A stretch of DNA of 10,693 nt, from contig SKSA01000320.1 in NCBI GenBank assembly GCA_007118195.1, positions 1 to 10,693 on the forward strand, given 5' to 3'. The position numbers and the translations under genes are program-made. Below, piece after piece: positions 1 through 8,004 of this stretch. The notes beneath the pieces were generated by a model that was not told the DNA's origin, did no database searches, and worked only from the letters and a program-made list of their open reading frames with translations. This stretch comes from Anaerobacillus sp. (GTDB lineage: Bacteria; Bacillota; Bacilli; Bacillales; Anaerobacillaceae). Position 1 is the first letter of the stretch, and each line of letters starts with the position of its first letter.

Positions 1-863
1 TGCAGCTCTCTCATTTCTTCCTCAGATGGTGAAAAATCCCGACCTGCTATATACTCATCAATCGCTTTACGGTATTTACTAACGACATTTGCGACGTATT
101 CCGGTGATTTCATACGTCCTTCAATCTTCAACGATGAAACACCAGCTTCAATAAGTTCAGGAACAAGCTCAATTGCTGCTAAATCTTTCGGTGAAAGTAC
201 ATAAGCGATGTTGCCCATTTCTTTTCGCTCACCATCAACGATTAAGTCGTAGGGTAGTCTACACGCTTGCGCACATTCACCGCGATTTGCCGAACGTCCA
301 CCCCACATCTCAGAAGTTAAACACTGTCCTGAGTATGAAACACAAAGAGCTCCGTGAACAAACACTTCAATCGGAAGCTGCGACTTTTCTGAAATCGTCT
401 TGATTTGCTTTAAATTATTTTCGCGCCCTAACACGACTACTTCAATATCATACGGCTTTAAAAAATCTACCGCTTCTGCTGATGTCACCGTCATTTGTGT
501 TGAACCGTGAATTGGAAAATCTGGTGAAATCTCGCGGACCAACTCAACTAAACCGAGGTCTTGAACAATTAACGCATCCACTCCGGCATCAATACATGCA
601 TTCACAAGTTGACGCGCCTCTTCTAATTCCTGCTCAAAAATTAAAATATTAAACGTCACATACCCTCTTACGTTGTATTTGTGTAAATAAGCCATAATTT
701 CTGGCAGTTCGTCCATTTGAAAATTTTTCGCACGAACTCGTGCATTATATTTATCAACACCGAAGTAAATAGCATCTGCTCCGTTGGCAACGGCTGCACG
801 AAGGCAATCCCAATTTCCAACTGGCGCTAGTAATTCGATCGTATCTTTTGTAATCCTTTTCAA
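1..863 (-). CDS. U32 family peptidase-like protein (RlhA/TrhP type), 3' part outside window
   Basis: The visible 287 codons form the N-terminal half or less of a U32 family protein. Despite the 'peptidase' name, the characterised bacterial members RlhA and TrhP act in prephenate-dependent hydroxylation of cytidine in 23S rRNA or uridine in tRNA. The start of the barrel reads ELLAPVGNWDCLRAA (10-24), followed by NGADAIYFGV. The hallmark region VFVHGALCVSYSGQCLTSE...GGRSANRGECAQACR holds four conserved cysteines at about residues 174, 181, 197 and 201. The segment SLKIEGRMKSPEYV (244-257) follows. The WDCLRAA opening resembles the long RlhA-like, DUF3656-containing members more than short YrrN/YrrO proteins, but the C-terminus is not visible, so I give no symbol. 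The start is TTG at 863, with GGAGGTG nine bases upstream; an in-frame TTG and GTG further up overlap that site. The frame is open to base 1, so the gene continues beyond the window. Confidence 0.9.
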   Translation of the reverse strand, partial: MKRITKDTIELLAPVGNWDCLRAAVANGADAIYFGVDKYNARVRAKNFQMDELPEIMAYLHKYNVRGYVTFNILIFEQELEEARQLVNACIDAGVDALIVQDLGLVELVREISPDFPIHGSTQMTVTSAEAVDFLKPYDIEVVVLGRENNLKQIKTISEKSQLPIEVFVHGALCVSYSGQCLTSEMWGGRSANRGECAQACRLPYDLIVDGERKEMGNIAYVLSPKDLAAIELVPELIEAGVSSLKIEGRMKSPEYVANVVSKYRKAIDEYIAGRDFSPSEEEMREL

Positions 864-1042
864 TCTCCTCAACACCTCCGTAATCTCTATCCATCAACCT
901 TATCTATTGTAATCTATTTATACTTTTTTTGCATTGGAAGTTTTGAGTATTGGACACTAGTTGCGTTAAGTCGCTCGTAACTACATATAGTTTGATATGG
1001 CTCAATTTAGGTAATTATGAAATTCACTCAAGTAGACTAAGA

Positions 1043-1124
1043 TTCTTCCTGTATACGAAGCGACAAGGCAAGGTAAATAACATACATTATTAATGGATAG
1101 TCGCCTTATCTAAAACAGGAAGGA
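1043..1124 (+). promoter_or_regulatory. Possible folded leader masking the 1134 gene's ribosome binding site
   Basis: CTTCCTGT at 1045-1052 is the exact reverse complement of ACAGGAAG at 1115-1122. With flanking U-A and G-U pairs the helix reaches about 10 bp. The right arm contains the AGGAAGGA stretch that forms the ribosome binding site of the histidine phosphatase gene. A second, inner helix is possible between AAGCGAC (1058-1064) and GTCGCCTT (1100-1107) with one bulged C. The rest of the 864-1133 intergenic region shows no gene and no convincing promoter hexamers. The pairing is seen in the sequence; a regulatory role is inference. Confidence 0.3.
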
Positions 1125-1133
1125 GAACTAAAA

Positions 1134-1712
1134 TTGCTTAATCGACCAAACCATAGTATGTCTCAAAGTTTCAGCGCATTACTCAATTCAATTCGTGAGG
1201 GAGGATATATACTTTACGCACGACATGCAGAAGCAACGGTTGGAAGCGACTTACCTAACCTTAACTTTTATGATTGTGCTACGCAAAGGAATCTTTCCGA
1301 TCGTGGAAGATCGCAAGCCGTCACCTACGGGGAGGAAATTCGTCGTCTAAATATTCCTATAATGTACCCCGTTATAACTAGTCCTTTTTGCAGAAATATT
1401 GAAACGGCTCAACTCGCTTTTGGTGAACAAAGCTTTCAAATTGAACCATTTTTAATAGACATTTATCGCTTGAGTCGTCCTCTAAATCCATGGGAACAGG
1501 TAAGAATATTAAATCAACTTCATTCCGTATTAGAAACTCAGCCCTCACCAGGACGAAATACGGTTATTATCGGGCATAGTTTTCCTAGAGGGGTAGGATT
1601 AGGTCGGATTCCAAACATGGGAACTGTCATTGTCAAACCTTTTGGGCAGAGGAACGGATATCAAATAGCAGCGCAACTATCTTTAGGGAGGTTAACAAGT
1701 TTTGGTGTGTAG
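1134..1712 (+). CDS. Histidine phosphatase family protein (phosphoglycerate-mutase-like)
   Basis: This 192-residue protein belongs to the histidine phosphatase superfamily, whose members transfer phosphate through a phosphohistidine. The catalytic core is visible: the nucleophile motif ARHAE (R30, H31; the common RHG here reads RHA), a second basic position in SPFCRNIETAQ (R87), and the distal IIGHSF motif (H148). No signal peptide or membrane segment is apparent, so it is probably cytosolic. The length is normal for a minimal single-domain member. Translation starts at TTG 1134, preceded by AGGAG eight bases upstream; the next ATG (1158) has no comparable site. It stands alone on the plus strand between two minus-strand units, so neighbours say nothing about its substrate. 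No clear terminator follows it on the plus strand. Superfamily assignment is firm; the substrate is unknown. Confidence 0.85.
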   Translation: MLNRPNHSMSQSFSALLNSIREGGYILYARHAEATVGSDLPNLNFYDCATQRNLSDRGRSQAVTYGEEIRRLNIPIMYPVITSPFCRNIETAQLAFGEQSFQIEPFLIDIYRLSRPLNPWEQVRILNQLHSVLETQPSPGRNTVIIGHSFPRGVGLGRIPNMGTVIVKPFGQRNGYQIAAQLSLGRLTSFGV

Positions 1713-1830
1713 CTATAAGTTTTATCCTTATAATGCAAATAAATAATAATATAACTATACAAATTATATGTAATTTGGTTCAAACCAGATGTCATTTTAC
1801 TTGTTGCTTGTATGCACATCAAATAAAACA

Positions 1831-1869
1831 AGAGGGCGTTTCAAAAGTATAGCTTTTAAGACACCCTCT
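1831..1869 (-). terminator. Rho-independent terminator of the catabolic operon
   Basis: On the minus strand, AGAGGGTGT...ACGCCCTCT forms a GC-rich stem extended by an AT-rich inner part (TTAAAAGC/ACTTTTGAA), followed by the T-rich run TGTTTTATTT (about 1821-1830). It lies 32 bases beyond the permease stop codon. The plus-strand side has no T-run, so it should act only on the minus strand. Confidence 0.85.
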
Positions 1870-1901
1870 ACTACAATACTTTCCTTCTTCCCATAACCTA
1901 A

Positions 1902-3680
1902 CTAGCTTATATTTTTATTTTTTTGCACCACTGAAATCTCTTCTGCTTTATTTGGTAGTATAATCATTAATAAAATCGCGATAGCAACTGCCACTAAGTA
2001 AATATAGCCTAGAGTAATAAATGAAACACTTATCGTAACCATCGTTATTATCCCTGCTGCTAATAAATAATAGGTTAGCGGGATCAATGTCTTCCGAATG
2101 ATGAGTCCTTCTTTCCCGATCAAACCAACAGTTGCTGCTGCCGCTACGACGTTATGAACAGTAACCATGTTACCCGCAGCTCCGCCAACAGCTTGCATCG
2201 CAACAATAAGATCTTGAGCGACATTAATTTGACCAGCAACTCCCCATTGGAAAAGGCCAAACATCATATTACTAACCGTATTACTTCCTGCAACGAAAGC
2301 TCCTAAAGCTCCAATCCACGGTGCAAATAATGGCCAAAGTGAACCAGCCAAGGAAGAAACACCTTCTGCTAAAACTAATGGAATACTTTCTAGTCCGCTT
2401 TCATTCACTGATGAATTAATAAGGATTCTTACCATCGGAACAGCAAAAATAAGAGCTGCCGCAGCTTTATATGTTGTAATTAAAGACATAGACCAAGCAC
2501 GCTTCACTTCAGGTATGGCCATTTTGTGTAAGAAAATAACGAGTATTGAAATCAAAATAAATACTGTTCCTGGTGAATAAAGTAGTTCTACTGATTGCGA
2601 AATATCAGTACCAAAAATGTTACTATAAGTTATATTGATATTTAATAAAAATTCTTTCAAGCTAGGTAATAGGCGGGTCAACGCTAGTAATAATGCTACT
2701 AAAACGTAAGGTGTCCAAGCTTTAGCCATTGACATTGTCTTTGTTTCTTTATCATTTTCTACCAGCATCGAACCATTCCACTCAGCTTCCCAGTTCTCTT
2801 TTTTAGGGAAATCCCAGATTTTCTTCGGCAATAAAAACCCTTTTTTTGCAGTAAACATAACAATTGCCAATGCTACTAGTCCACCAACCACTGATGGAAG
2901 CTCTGGGCCTATATACATCGCTACAAAGACGTAAGGGACTGTAAACATAATTGAAGCAAATAAGGCAAACTTCCAAATTCCTAAACCTTCTTTAAAAGAG
3001 CGGTTTTCACCGAAGAATTTTGTGACCATACACGATAAAAATAGCGGAATTAATAAACCAATTGTACCATGAGTGAAGGCAGCTTGTAGGCCAATTTGTA
3101 AAACGTAGTCCGAATACGTAAGGCCCATTACCTGCACCGCTTCATGTACATTCGGAGCATCCAACCCTGTATTAATACCTACAATAATTGGTGTTCCAAC
3201 AGCACCGAAGGTTACAGGTGTACTTTGAATAATTAAACCTATTAATGCTGCCGCTAAAGCCGGAAATCCTAATGCAAATAATAATGGTCCAATGACAGCC
3301 GCAGGAGATCCGAAACCAGCAGCTCCTTCTAAAAAGCTACCAAATAAAAATCCGATAATTATCGCTTGAATACGCCTATCCGGAGTAATATCTATAAACG
3401 CTTGACGAATAGTATTAATAGCGCCACTTTCCTTTAACGTTTGTAAAAGTAATAATGCTCCGAACACAATATAAAGAAGAGTTATTGCAATGATACCTCC
3501 TTGAACAGTGGAACTTGCGATAAACGAAAAAGGAACTTTCCAAACATAAAAAGCGACAATACCGGCAATTAAATACGAAATAGGCATTGCATACTTAGCT
3601 GGCCAATTTAAAACGACTAAAAAAAGAAGTACTGCTAAAATTGGTGTGAAAGCTAGTAACGATAATGTTAGGGTCCCCAT
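1902..3680 (-). CDS. lctP: L-lactate permease (LctP) family transporter
   Basis: This 592-residue polytopic membrane protein belongs to the lactate permease family (TC 2.A.14), whose members import L- and D-lactate and glycolate by proton symport. The N-terminus starts directly with a hydrophobic segment, and roughly a dozen or more follow. The family signature GSFLEGAAGFGSPAA lies near residues 114-128, followed by STPVTFGAVGTPIIVGINTGL at about 160-180. A hydrophilic loop rich in K, E and W lies around residues 285-320, and the C-terminal part has AGSNTVSNMMFG and an alternating Gly/Ala-rich segment typical of these carriers. The start at ATG 3680 has AAGGAG seven bases upstream. It is the last gene of the minus-strand operon, 145 bp after the DhaT-like gene, with a strong hairpin in the gap. 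Its operon partners are alcohol and semialdehyde dehydrogenases rather than lactate oxidation genes, so the real cargo may be another small hydroxy acid, such as 3-hydroxypropionate. That cargo is inferred. Confidence 0.9.
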   Translation of the reverse strand: MGTLTLSLLAFTPILAVLLFLVVLNWPAKYAMPISYLIAGIVAFYVWKVPFSFIASSTVQGGIIAITLLYIVFGALLLLQTLKESGAINTIRQAFIDITPDRRIQAIIIGFLFGSFLEGAAGFGSPAAVIGPLLFALGFPALAAALIGLIIQSTPVTFGAVGTPIIVGINTGLDAPNVHEAVQVMGLTYSDYVLQIGLQAAFTHGTIGLLIPLFLSCMVTKFFGENRSFKEGLGIWKFALFASIMFTVPYVFVAMYIGPELPSVVGGLVALAIVMFTAKKGFLLPKKIWDFPKKENWEAEWNGSMLVENDKETKTMSMAKAWTPYVLVALLLALTRLLPSLKEFLLNINITYSNIFGTDISQSVELLYSPGTVFILISILVIFLHKMAIPEVKRAWSMSLITTYKAAAALIFAVPMVRILINSSVNESGLESIPLVLAEGVSSLAGSLWPLFAPWIGALGAFVAGSNTVSNMMFGLFQWGVAGQINVAQDLIVAMQAVGGAAGNMVTVHNVVAAAATVGLIGKEGLIIRKTLIPLTYYLLAAGIITMVTISVSFITLGYIYLVAVAIAILLMIILPNKAEEISVVQKNKNIS

Positions 3681-3718
3681 ACACTCACTCCTTTTTTGAA
3701 TTTTCAGTAAATTATTAA

Positions 3719-3750
3719 CACTATAAAGGAGATAACTCTCCTTTATAGTG
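3719..3750 (-). promoter_or_regulatory. Intercistronic hairpin, 13-bp perfect stem, between the dhaT-like and lctP genes
   Basis: CACTATAAAGGAG (3719-3731) and CTCCTTTATAGTG (3738-3750) are perfect inverted arms around a 6-base loop. On the transcribed (minus) strand the stem is followed by TTAATAATTT, a poor U-tract, so it could be a leaky terminator that lowers permease expression, or an mRNA-stabilising or processing element. The downstream arm contains CTCCTTT, complementary to the permease's own ribosome binding site AAAGGAG (3688-3694), so an alternative pairing could mask that site. The structure is certain at sequence level; its function is not. Confidence 0.7.
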
Positions 3751-3825
3751 CCTTACCGAATTTGAAATTAGAAAGCCATATAACAACTTTATTTCTTTTA
3801 CTAATCCCTTCGAACCTAACTTTAT

Positions 3826-4980
3826 TTAGTATGCCATCTTAAAGATAGAGATAATATCTTGTACAGTTCCTTGAATAGGATTACTCAAGGCATTTCCATC
3901 TTCCAGAGCAAGCTTTGCCATTAATTCAAAGTCTTCTTCTTTGACACCCAATTCTCGTAAACTCGTTGGAATATTAACATCTTGAGATAGTGTCGTAATT
4001 GCTTCAATTGCTTTATCAGCTGCAGCACGAACCGAAAGACCTTCAATGTTTTCACCCAAAAATTGTGCAATATCAGCAAACTTTTGTGGATTTGAAATCA
4101 TATTGAATTTCTCAACATGAGGAAGAAGTACGGCATTTGCAACGCCATGCGGAAGATCATAAAGGCCGCCTAGCTGATGAGCCATAGCATGAACATAACC
4201 TAAGCCAGCGTTGTTAAATGCCATACCAGCAAGTAATGATGCATTCGCCATATTTTCACGAGCTTCAATGTTATTTCCATATGCAACGGCTTGGCGTAGA
4301 TTATTAGAAATTAATTTTATTGCTTGGATCGCGTGAGCATCTGTCACTGGATTAGCGCCTAGTGACACATAGGATTCTACAGCATGAGTTAAAGCATCCA
4401 TTCCTGTTGCTGCAGTTAATGCCGGTGGCTTACCAACCATAAGCTCAGGATCATTAATTGAGACAAGTGGGGTGTTACGCCAACTAACTACAACGAATTT
4501 GATATTTTTCCTTGTATTTGTTAACACACAATGACGTGTTACTTCACTAGCTGTACCGGCTGTCGTATTTATACAAACAATCGGTGGGAGTGCCTTTGAA
4601 AGCTTTTCTATCCCTGCATAGTTTTCATAAATATCACCTTCATGTGTAGCAGCAATACCGATTCCCTTTCCACAATCATGGGCACTTCCGCCACCAACGG
4701 TCAAAATTAAGTCACATTTTTCAGCTTGGTAAGCCTTTAATCCATCCTCAACATTCGTATCTTTTGGATTTGGCTCGACTCCAGTAAAAAATGCATATTC
4801 AATACCACTTTCAACGAGTGAAGAAATGACTTTACTTACAGGACCGCCTTCGATATTTTTCAAAAAATCATCAGTAACAATCAATGCTTTTTTAGCTCCA
4901 AGAATTTTACAACGTTCACCTGTAACAGTTACTGAACCTTGGCCAAAAAAGTTTACATTAGGCATAAAAAAATCATACAT
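3826..4980 (-). CDS. dhaT: Iron-containing alcohol dehydrogenase, DhaT (1,3-propanediol dehydrogenase)-like
   Basis: This 384-residue cytosolic NAD-dependent dehydrogenase belongs to the group III iron-containing family. From memory of the family it matches DhaT of 1,3-propanediol-forming bacteria across its length: the N-terminal PNVNFFGQGS, then VEPNPKDTNVEDGL, GGGSAHDCGKGIGIAATHEGD, NTTAGTASEVTRHCVLTN and FVVVSWRNTPLVSINDPELM. The GGGS dinucleotide-binding loop is at 96-99. The four metal ligands are all present, D195 and H199 (GMDALTHA), H264 and H278, and the extra conserved histidine H268 is kept (HAMAHQ). DhaT interconverts 1,3-propanediol and 3-hydroxypropionaldehyde; relatives such as Bacillus methanol dehydrogenase take other short primary alcohols. 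No glycerol dehydratase or diol dehydratase gene is nearby, so an oxidative, catabolic role is more likely than propanediol formation. The start at ATG 4980 has AAGAGG eight bases upstream. It lies 108 bp after the mmsA stop, with no promoter recognised in the gap. Confidence 0.87.
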   Translation of the reverse strand: MYDFFMPNVNFFGQGSVTVTGERCKILGAKKALIVTDDFLKNIEGGPVSKVISSLVESGIEYAFFTGVEPNPKDTNVEDGLKAYQAEKCDLILTVGGGSAHDCGKGIGIAATHEGDIYENYAGIEKLSKALPPIVCINTTAGTASEVTRHCVLTNTRKNIKFVVVSWRNTPLVSINDPELMVGKPPALTAATGMDALTHAVESYVSLGANPVTDAHAIQAIKLISNNLRQAVAYGNNIEARENMANASLLAGMAFNNAGLGYVHAMAHQLGGLYDLPHGVANAVLLPHVEKFNMISNPQKFADIAQFLGENIEGLSVRAAADKAIEAITTLSQDVNIPTSLRELGVKEEDFELMAKLALEDGNALSNPIQGTVQDIISIFKMAY

Positions 4981-5088
4981 AGTATATACCTCTTTTCAAT
5001 GGTTTTTAGTAGGTTTCAATTTTAGTGCAGTAGTGTAAACTGTTCTTTTATGAAATTCTAGTAAAATATAACCCTTGCTGTCTTTATA

Positions 5089-6549
5089 CTAAACCCATCT
5101 TGACGTAAGCATTTTCTTACGTGTAAAGAATTCGACACCATCCTTGCCATTTGCATGGAGATCGCCATAAAAAGAATTTTTCCAGCCTGAAAAAGGGAAG
5201 AAAGCCATTGGTGCTGGAATATTGACATTGACTCCTAGCATACCCGCTTCCATCGTTTCTCTAAATTGACGTACAGCCTTTCCACTATCCGTATAAATAA
5301 CTGCTCCATTTGCAAATTCTGAATTATTAGCAACCTCAATAGCTTGATCTAAATCTTTCACCCTTACGATACTTAGCACAGGAGCAAAAATTTCTTCTTT
5401 CCAAATCGTCATATCTTCATTAACATGATCAAAAATCGTCGCACCTAAGAAAAATCCTTTATTTGTTTCTTTAACATCTAAACGACCGTCACGAATTAAC
5501 GTTGCTTTTTCTTCAACTCCAAGCTCGATATATTTTTTTACACGATCTAAGTGTGAATTTCTAATCACTGGCCCTAAAAAGACACCCTTATCAAGACCGT
5601 TCCCCATCGAAATGGCATTCGCAGCTTCTACAAGTTTTCCGACAAATTCGTCAGCAATTGAATCAACAACGGTAACAACTGAACACGCCATACAACGTTC
5701 GCCCGCACTTCCGAATGCTGCTCCAATAATTCCTTCAACGGCTTTTTCAATATTACAATCATCTAATACAATTGAATGGTTTTTTGCTCCGGCTAGCGCT
5801 TGCACTCGTTTACCGTTCGCTGCTGCCGTTTTGTAAATGTATTCTGCTACTGGCTGTGAACCTACAAAAGAGATTGCCTTAATATCTTCATGGTCTAATA
5901 AGCCATTAACAACGTCATGAGCACCATGAACGATATTTAAAACACCATCTGGTAAACCTGCATCTGAAAATAACTCAATTAACCTTTGTGCAAGTAGTGG
6001 AGTTCGTTCAGATGGCTTTAATACAAATGTATTACCACAAGCGATCGCCAATGGGAACATCCAGCAAGGCACCATCATTGGAAAGTTAAATGGAGTAATT
6101 CCACCTATAACGCCAATCGGGTAGCGATACATAGACGATTCAATCTCAGTTGCAATATCTGGTAACACTGAACCCATCATTAATGAAGGAGCTCCTGCTG
6201 CAAACTCGACACATTCTAATCCTCTTTGCACCTCTCCTCGCGCTTCTTCAATGTTCTTACCATTTTCTTGTGTAATTAATTTTGCTAATTCTTCATAATT
6301 TTCGACTATCAATTGGTGATATTTAAATAAAATTCTTGCACGTCTTGGAACTGGTGTTTTACTCCATGTTTTATAAGCTTCTTTTGCCACTTGAACAGCT
6401 TCAGCTACATCTTCCTTGTTTGAAATGGGAACCTCAGCTAAAATTTCTCCTGTAGCAGGATTGGGGACAGCTTCCGTAACCGTTGATTTAGATTGTACCC
6501 ATTTTCCATTAATATAGTTTTTTAATTTTTTATCTGTTTGTGTTAGCAT
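5089..6549 (-). CDS. mmsA: CoA-acylating (methyl)malonate-semialdehyde dehydrogenase
   Basis: This 486-residue protein matches Bacillus IolA/MmsA along its whole length. These enzymes convert malonate semialdehyde or methylmalonate semialdehyde plus CoA and NAD to acetyl-CoA or propionyl-CoA, CO2 and NADH. Family marks include [11 protein letters not shown] near the N-terminus, the catalytic cysteine in [15 protein letters not shown] (C286), and the oxyanion asparagine in PFNFPMM. AGAKNHS stands where hydrolytic aldehyde dehydrogenases carry a general-base glutamate, which is the CoA-dependent subfamily signature. Arginines equivalent to the two that hold the substrate carboxylate are present (R109 in EVQRG, R285 beside the cysteine). 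The C-terminal [27 protein letters not shown] block is typical. The start is ATG 6549 with GAGGAG eight bases upstream; an in-frame GTG at 6558 overlaps that site and is rejected. It begins 16 bp after dehydrogenase 2 ends, so the two are surely cotranscribed. No inositol, valine or beta-alanine genes are nearby. Confidence 0.93.
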   Translation of the reverse strand: MLTQTDKKLKNYINGKWVQSKSTVTEAVPNPATGEILAEVPISNKEDVAEAVQVAKEAYKTWSKTPVPRRARILFKYHQLIVENYEELAKLITQENGKNIEEARGEVQRGLECVEFAAGAPSLMMGSVLPDIATEIESSMYRYPIGVIGGITPFNFPMMVPCWMFPLAIACGNTFVLKPSERTPLLAQRLIELFSDAGLPDGVLNIVHGAHDVVNGLLDHEDIKAISFVGSQPVAEYIYKTAAANGKRVQALAGAKNHSIVLDDCNIEKAVEGIIGAAFGSAGERCMACSVVTVVDSIADEFVGKLVEAANAISMGNGLDKGVFLGPVIRNSHLDRVKKYIELGVEEKATLIRDGRLDVKETNKGFFLGATIFDHVNEDMTIWKEEIFAPVLSIVRVKDLDQAIEVANNSEFANGAVIYTDSGKAVRQFRETMEAGMLGVNVNIPAPMAFFPFSGWKNSFYGDLHANGKDGVEFFTRKKMLTSRWV

Positions 6550-6565
6550 TTCGATCACTCCTCGA

Positions 6566-7762
6566 TTAATTTTTTACTGTTTCTTCAGAAAAATTATAGT
6601 TAAAACAAACTTTATATAGATTAATAGTTTCTTGTTCAGTCGGGACTCTTGGATTGTTTGCAGGACTACCGCTGTTTATTGCATCAGTAGTCATTTTCGG
6701 TAATACCCGGTAATACATTTCTTCTTTAATTCCCCACTCTTTTAAATTTGGAATATTTAAGTAGGAACAGAGCTCTTTTACACTCGAAACTGCTAGATTT
6801 GCATATTCTTCATTTGTTAAGTTTTTTTCATTTTGGTGAAATAATTTACCGATAGTAGCCAAACGGTCAACACAGCTATCTTTACTGTATTCTAAAACTG
6901 CAGGCAGAAGCATTGCATTTGATACACCATGAGGAACATGGAACAGTGCTCCTATCGGTCGAGACATCCCATGAACAAGGGCAACAGAAGCATTTGAAAA
7001 GGCAATCCCGGCTTTTAGGGAACCTAGTAACATCTCTTCTCTCGCCTCATAGTTTTCACCATCGTCATAAGCTTTTTTAATACTATTAATAATTAATTTC
7101 ATGGCAGAAATGGCGAACATATCTGTTAAAGGTTGTGCCTTTTTCGATAAATAAGCTTCTACTGCATGACTTAATGCATCAACACCAGTTGCCGCTGTAA
7201 CACCTTTTGGTACAGACATCGTCAGTGATGCATCAACAATTGCACATGTAGGCATAAAAGCCGGTTGCTTTATCATCATTTTTACATCATTTTTTGTATT
7301 TGTAATAACAGTTACATCTGTGGCTTCTGAACCCGTCCCTGCAGTTGTAGGAATTGCGATATGAGGAATAGGTGTATGCTCTACAAGTCGTTTCCCCCCC
7401 ATAAATTCACCAATATAACCTTCGTTGGTAGCAATAATAGCAACTGCTTTCGCAGTATCAATACAACTTCCACCACCTAAAGAAATGATTAAATCGCATC
7501 CTTTAGTTTTAAAAAGTTGCAATGCTTCTTCTACGAAACTATCAGTCGGTTCCGAGTTAACTCCTAAATAAATGGTTGTTTCTACATCTTTTTCGCTTAA
7601 GCACGCCTCACACTTTTTCACATACCCTAAGTCACTCATTATTTGATCACTAATAATCAAAACCTTTTTTCCAATCGTTGATGCAATCTCCCCCACTTTC
7701 TGAAGCGAGTCACTTCCATAAATTATTTTCGTTGGTGTTTGTAATTGAAAGATCTTCCCCAA
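6566..7762 (-). CDS. Iron-containing alcohol dehydrogenase 2 (probable hydroxy-acid dehydrogenase)
   Basis: This 398-residue group III iron-containing dehydrogenase is the first gene of the sigma-54 operon. It has the GGGS loop (96-99), [12 protein letters not shown], and metal ligands D195, H199 (GVDALSHA), H264 and H278 ([12 protein letters not shown]). It is clearly a different subgroup from the DhaT-like neighbour. Where that enzyme has H268 in HAMAHQ, this one has arginine (HGMSRP). An arginine in the active-site region would suit an anionic substrate, so oxidation of 3-hydroxypropionate (or 4-hydroxybutyrate or 3-hydroxyisobutyrate) to the semialdehyde used by the next gene is a reasonable inference, not a demonstrated activity. 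The start is TTG 7762, preceded by GGGGGAGG five bases away. An ATG at 7825 would give 21 more residues but lies upstream of the -24/-12 promoter and would not be transcribed from it. The length fits the family (about 380-400). The stop is 16 bp before mmsA. Confidence 0.87.
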   Translation of the reverse strand: MGKIFQLQTPTKIIYGSDSLQKVGEIASTIGKKVLIISDQIMSDLGYVKKCEACLSEKDVETTIYLGVNSEPTDSFVEEALQLFKTKGCDLIISLGGGSCIDTAKAVAIIATNEGYIGEFMGGKRLVEHTPIPHIAIPTTAGTGSEATDVTVITNTKNDVKMMIKQPAFMPTCAIVDASLTMSVPKGVTAATGVDALSHAVEAYLSKKAQPLTDMFAISAMKLIINSIKKAYDDGENYEAREEMLLGSLKAGIAFSNASVALVHGMSRPIGALFHVPHGVSNAMLLPAVLEYSKDSCVDRLATIGKLFHQNEKNLTNEEYANLAVSSVKELCSYLNIPNLKEWGIKEEMYYRVLPKMTTDAINSGSPANNPRVPTEQETINLYKVCFNYNFSEETVKN

Positions 7763-7767
7763 TGAAA

Positions 7768-7775
7768 CCTCCCCC
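7768..7775 (-). promoter_or_regulatory. Ribosome binding site that fixes the dehydrogenase 2 start
   Basis: GGGGGAGG on the minus strand stands five bases before TTG 7762. It lies downstream of the sigma-54 promoter, within a predicted leader of roughly 28 bases, and decides for the TTG over the upstream ATG. Confidence 0.8.
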
Positions 7776-7800
7776 TTATTTTTGAATTCACTTTTTATAA

Positions 7801-7818
7801 ATGCAATTATTATGCCAC
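7801..7818 (-). promoter_or_regulatory. Sigma-54 (SigL) -24/-12 promoter of the catabolic operon
   Basis: The minus strand reads GTGGCATAATAATTGCAT. This holds the invariant GG (7816-7815) and GC (7804-7803) separated by exactly ten bases, and matches the TGGCAC-N5-TTGCA consensus at all but one main position (T for the last C). Transcription should start near 7791. The divergence from sigma-A promoters and the adjacent sigma-54 activator gene support the call. The sigma factor itself is not encoded in this window. Confidence 0.92.
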
Positions 7819-7951
7819 TTTTCATTTTTCTTATTTTTCACTAAAAAAACTTTGCTTTAAGACGGTCCCCACTTGGTAGCTCCCTGTAAATCCACCGAGA
7901 AGATTATTAAAGGAAGTAGATTTACTTTAAATTAATATTTTCTCTAACAAA

Positions 7952-7985
7952 AAAACAGACACACTATTAAAAAAGTGTCTGTTTT
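7952..7985 (-). terminator. Rho-independent terminator after the activator gene
   Basis: AAAACAGACAC (7952-7962) and GTGTCTGTTTT (7975-7985) form an 11-bp perfect stem around an AT-rich loop. On the minus strand it is followed by TTTTTTTGTTAG-like sequence. It separates the activator transcript from the sigma-54 operon. About 130 bp of AT-rich DNA lie between it and the promoter, including an unexplained GC-richer patch at about 7861-7898. Confidence 0.85.
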
Positions 7986-8004
7986 AACCAACAATCCAAC
8001 ATTA

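Noticed and set aside
173..403. Plus-strand open frame opposite the U32 gene
   Set aside because: It is antisense to a clearly conserved coding sequence and resembles no known protein; the same holds for the plus-strand frames at 4826, 5612 and 8998.
961..1020. Sigma-A promoter for the histidine phosphatase (TTGCGT...CATATA or TTGATA...TTATGA)
   Set aside because: Spacing is 17 bp in both, but each has a -10 that matches poorly, so neither is supported.
3753..3775. Second sigma-54-like promoter (TGGCTTTCTAATTTCA on the minus strand) before the permease
   Set aside because: The essential GC at -12 is absent (TC instead), so it fails the invariant spacing test.
7763..7825. N-terminal extension of dehydrogenase 2 from ATG 7825
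   Set aside because: The extension overlies the -24/-12 promoter, has no ribosome binding site, and is not part of the family domain.
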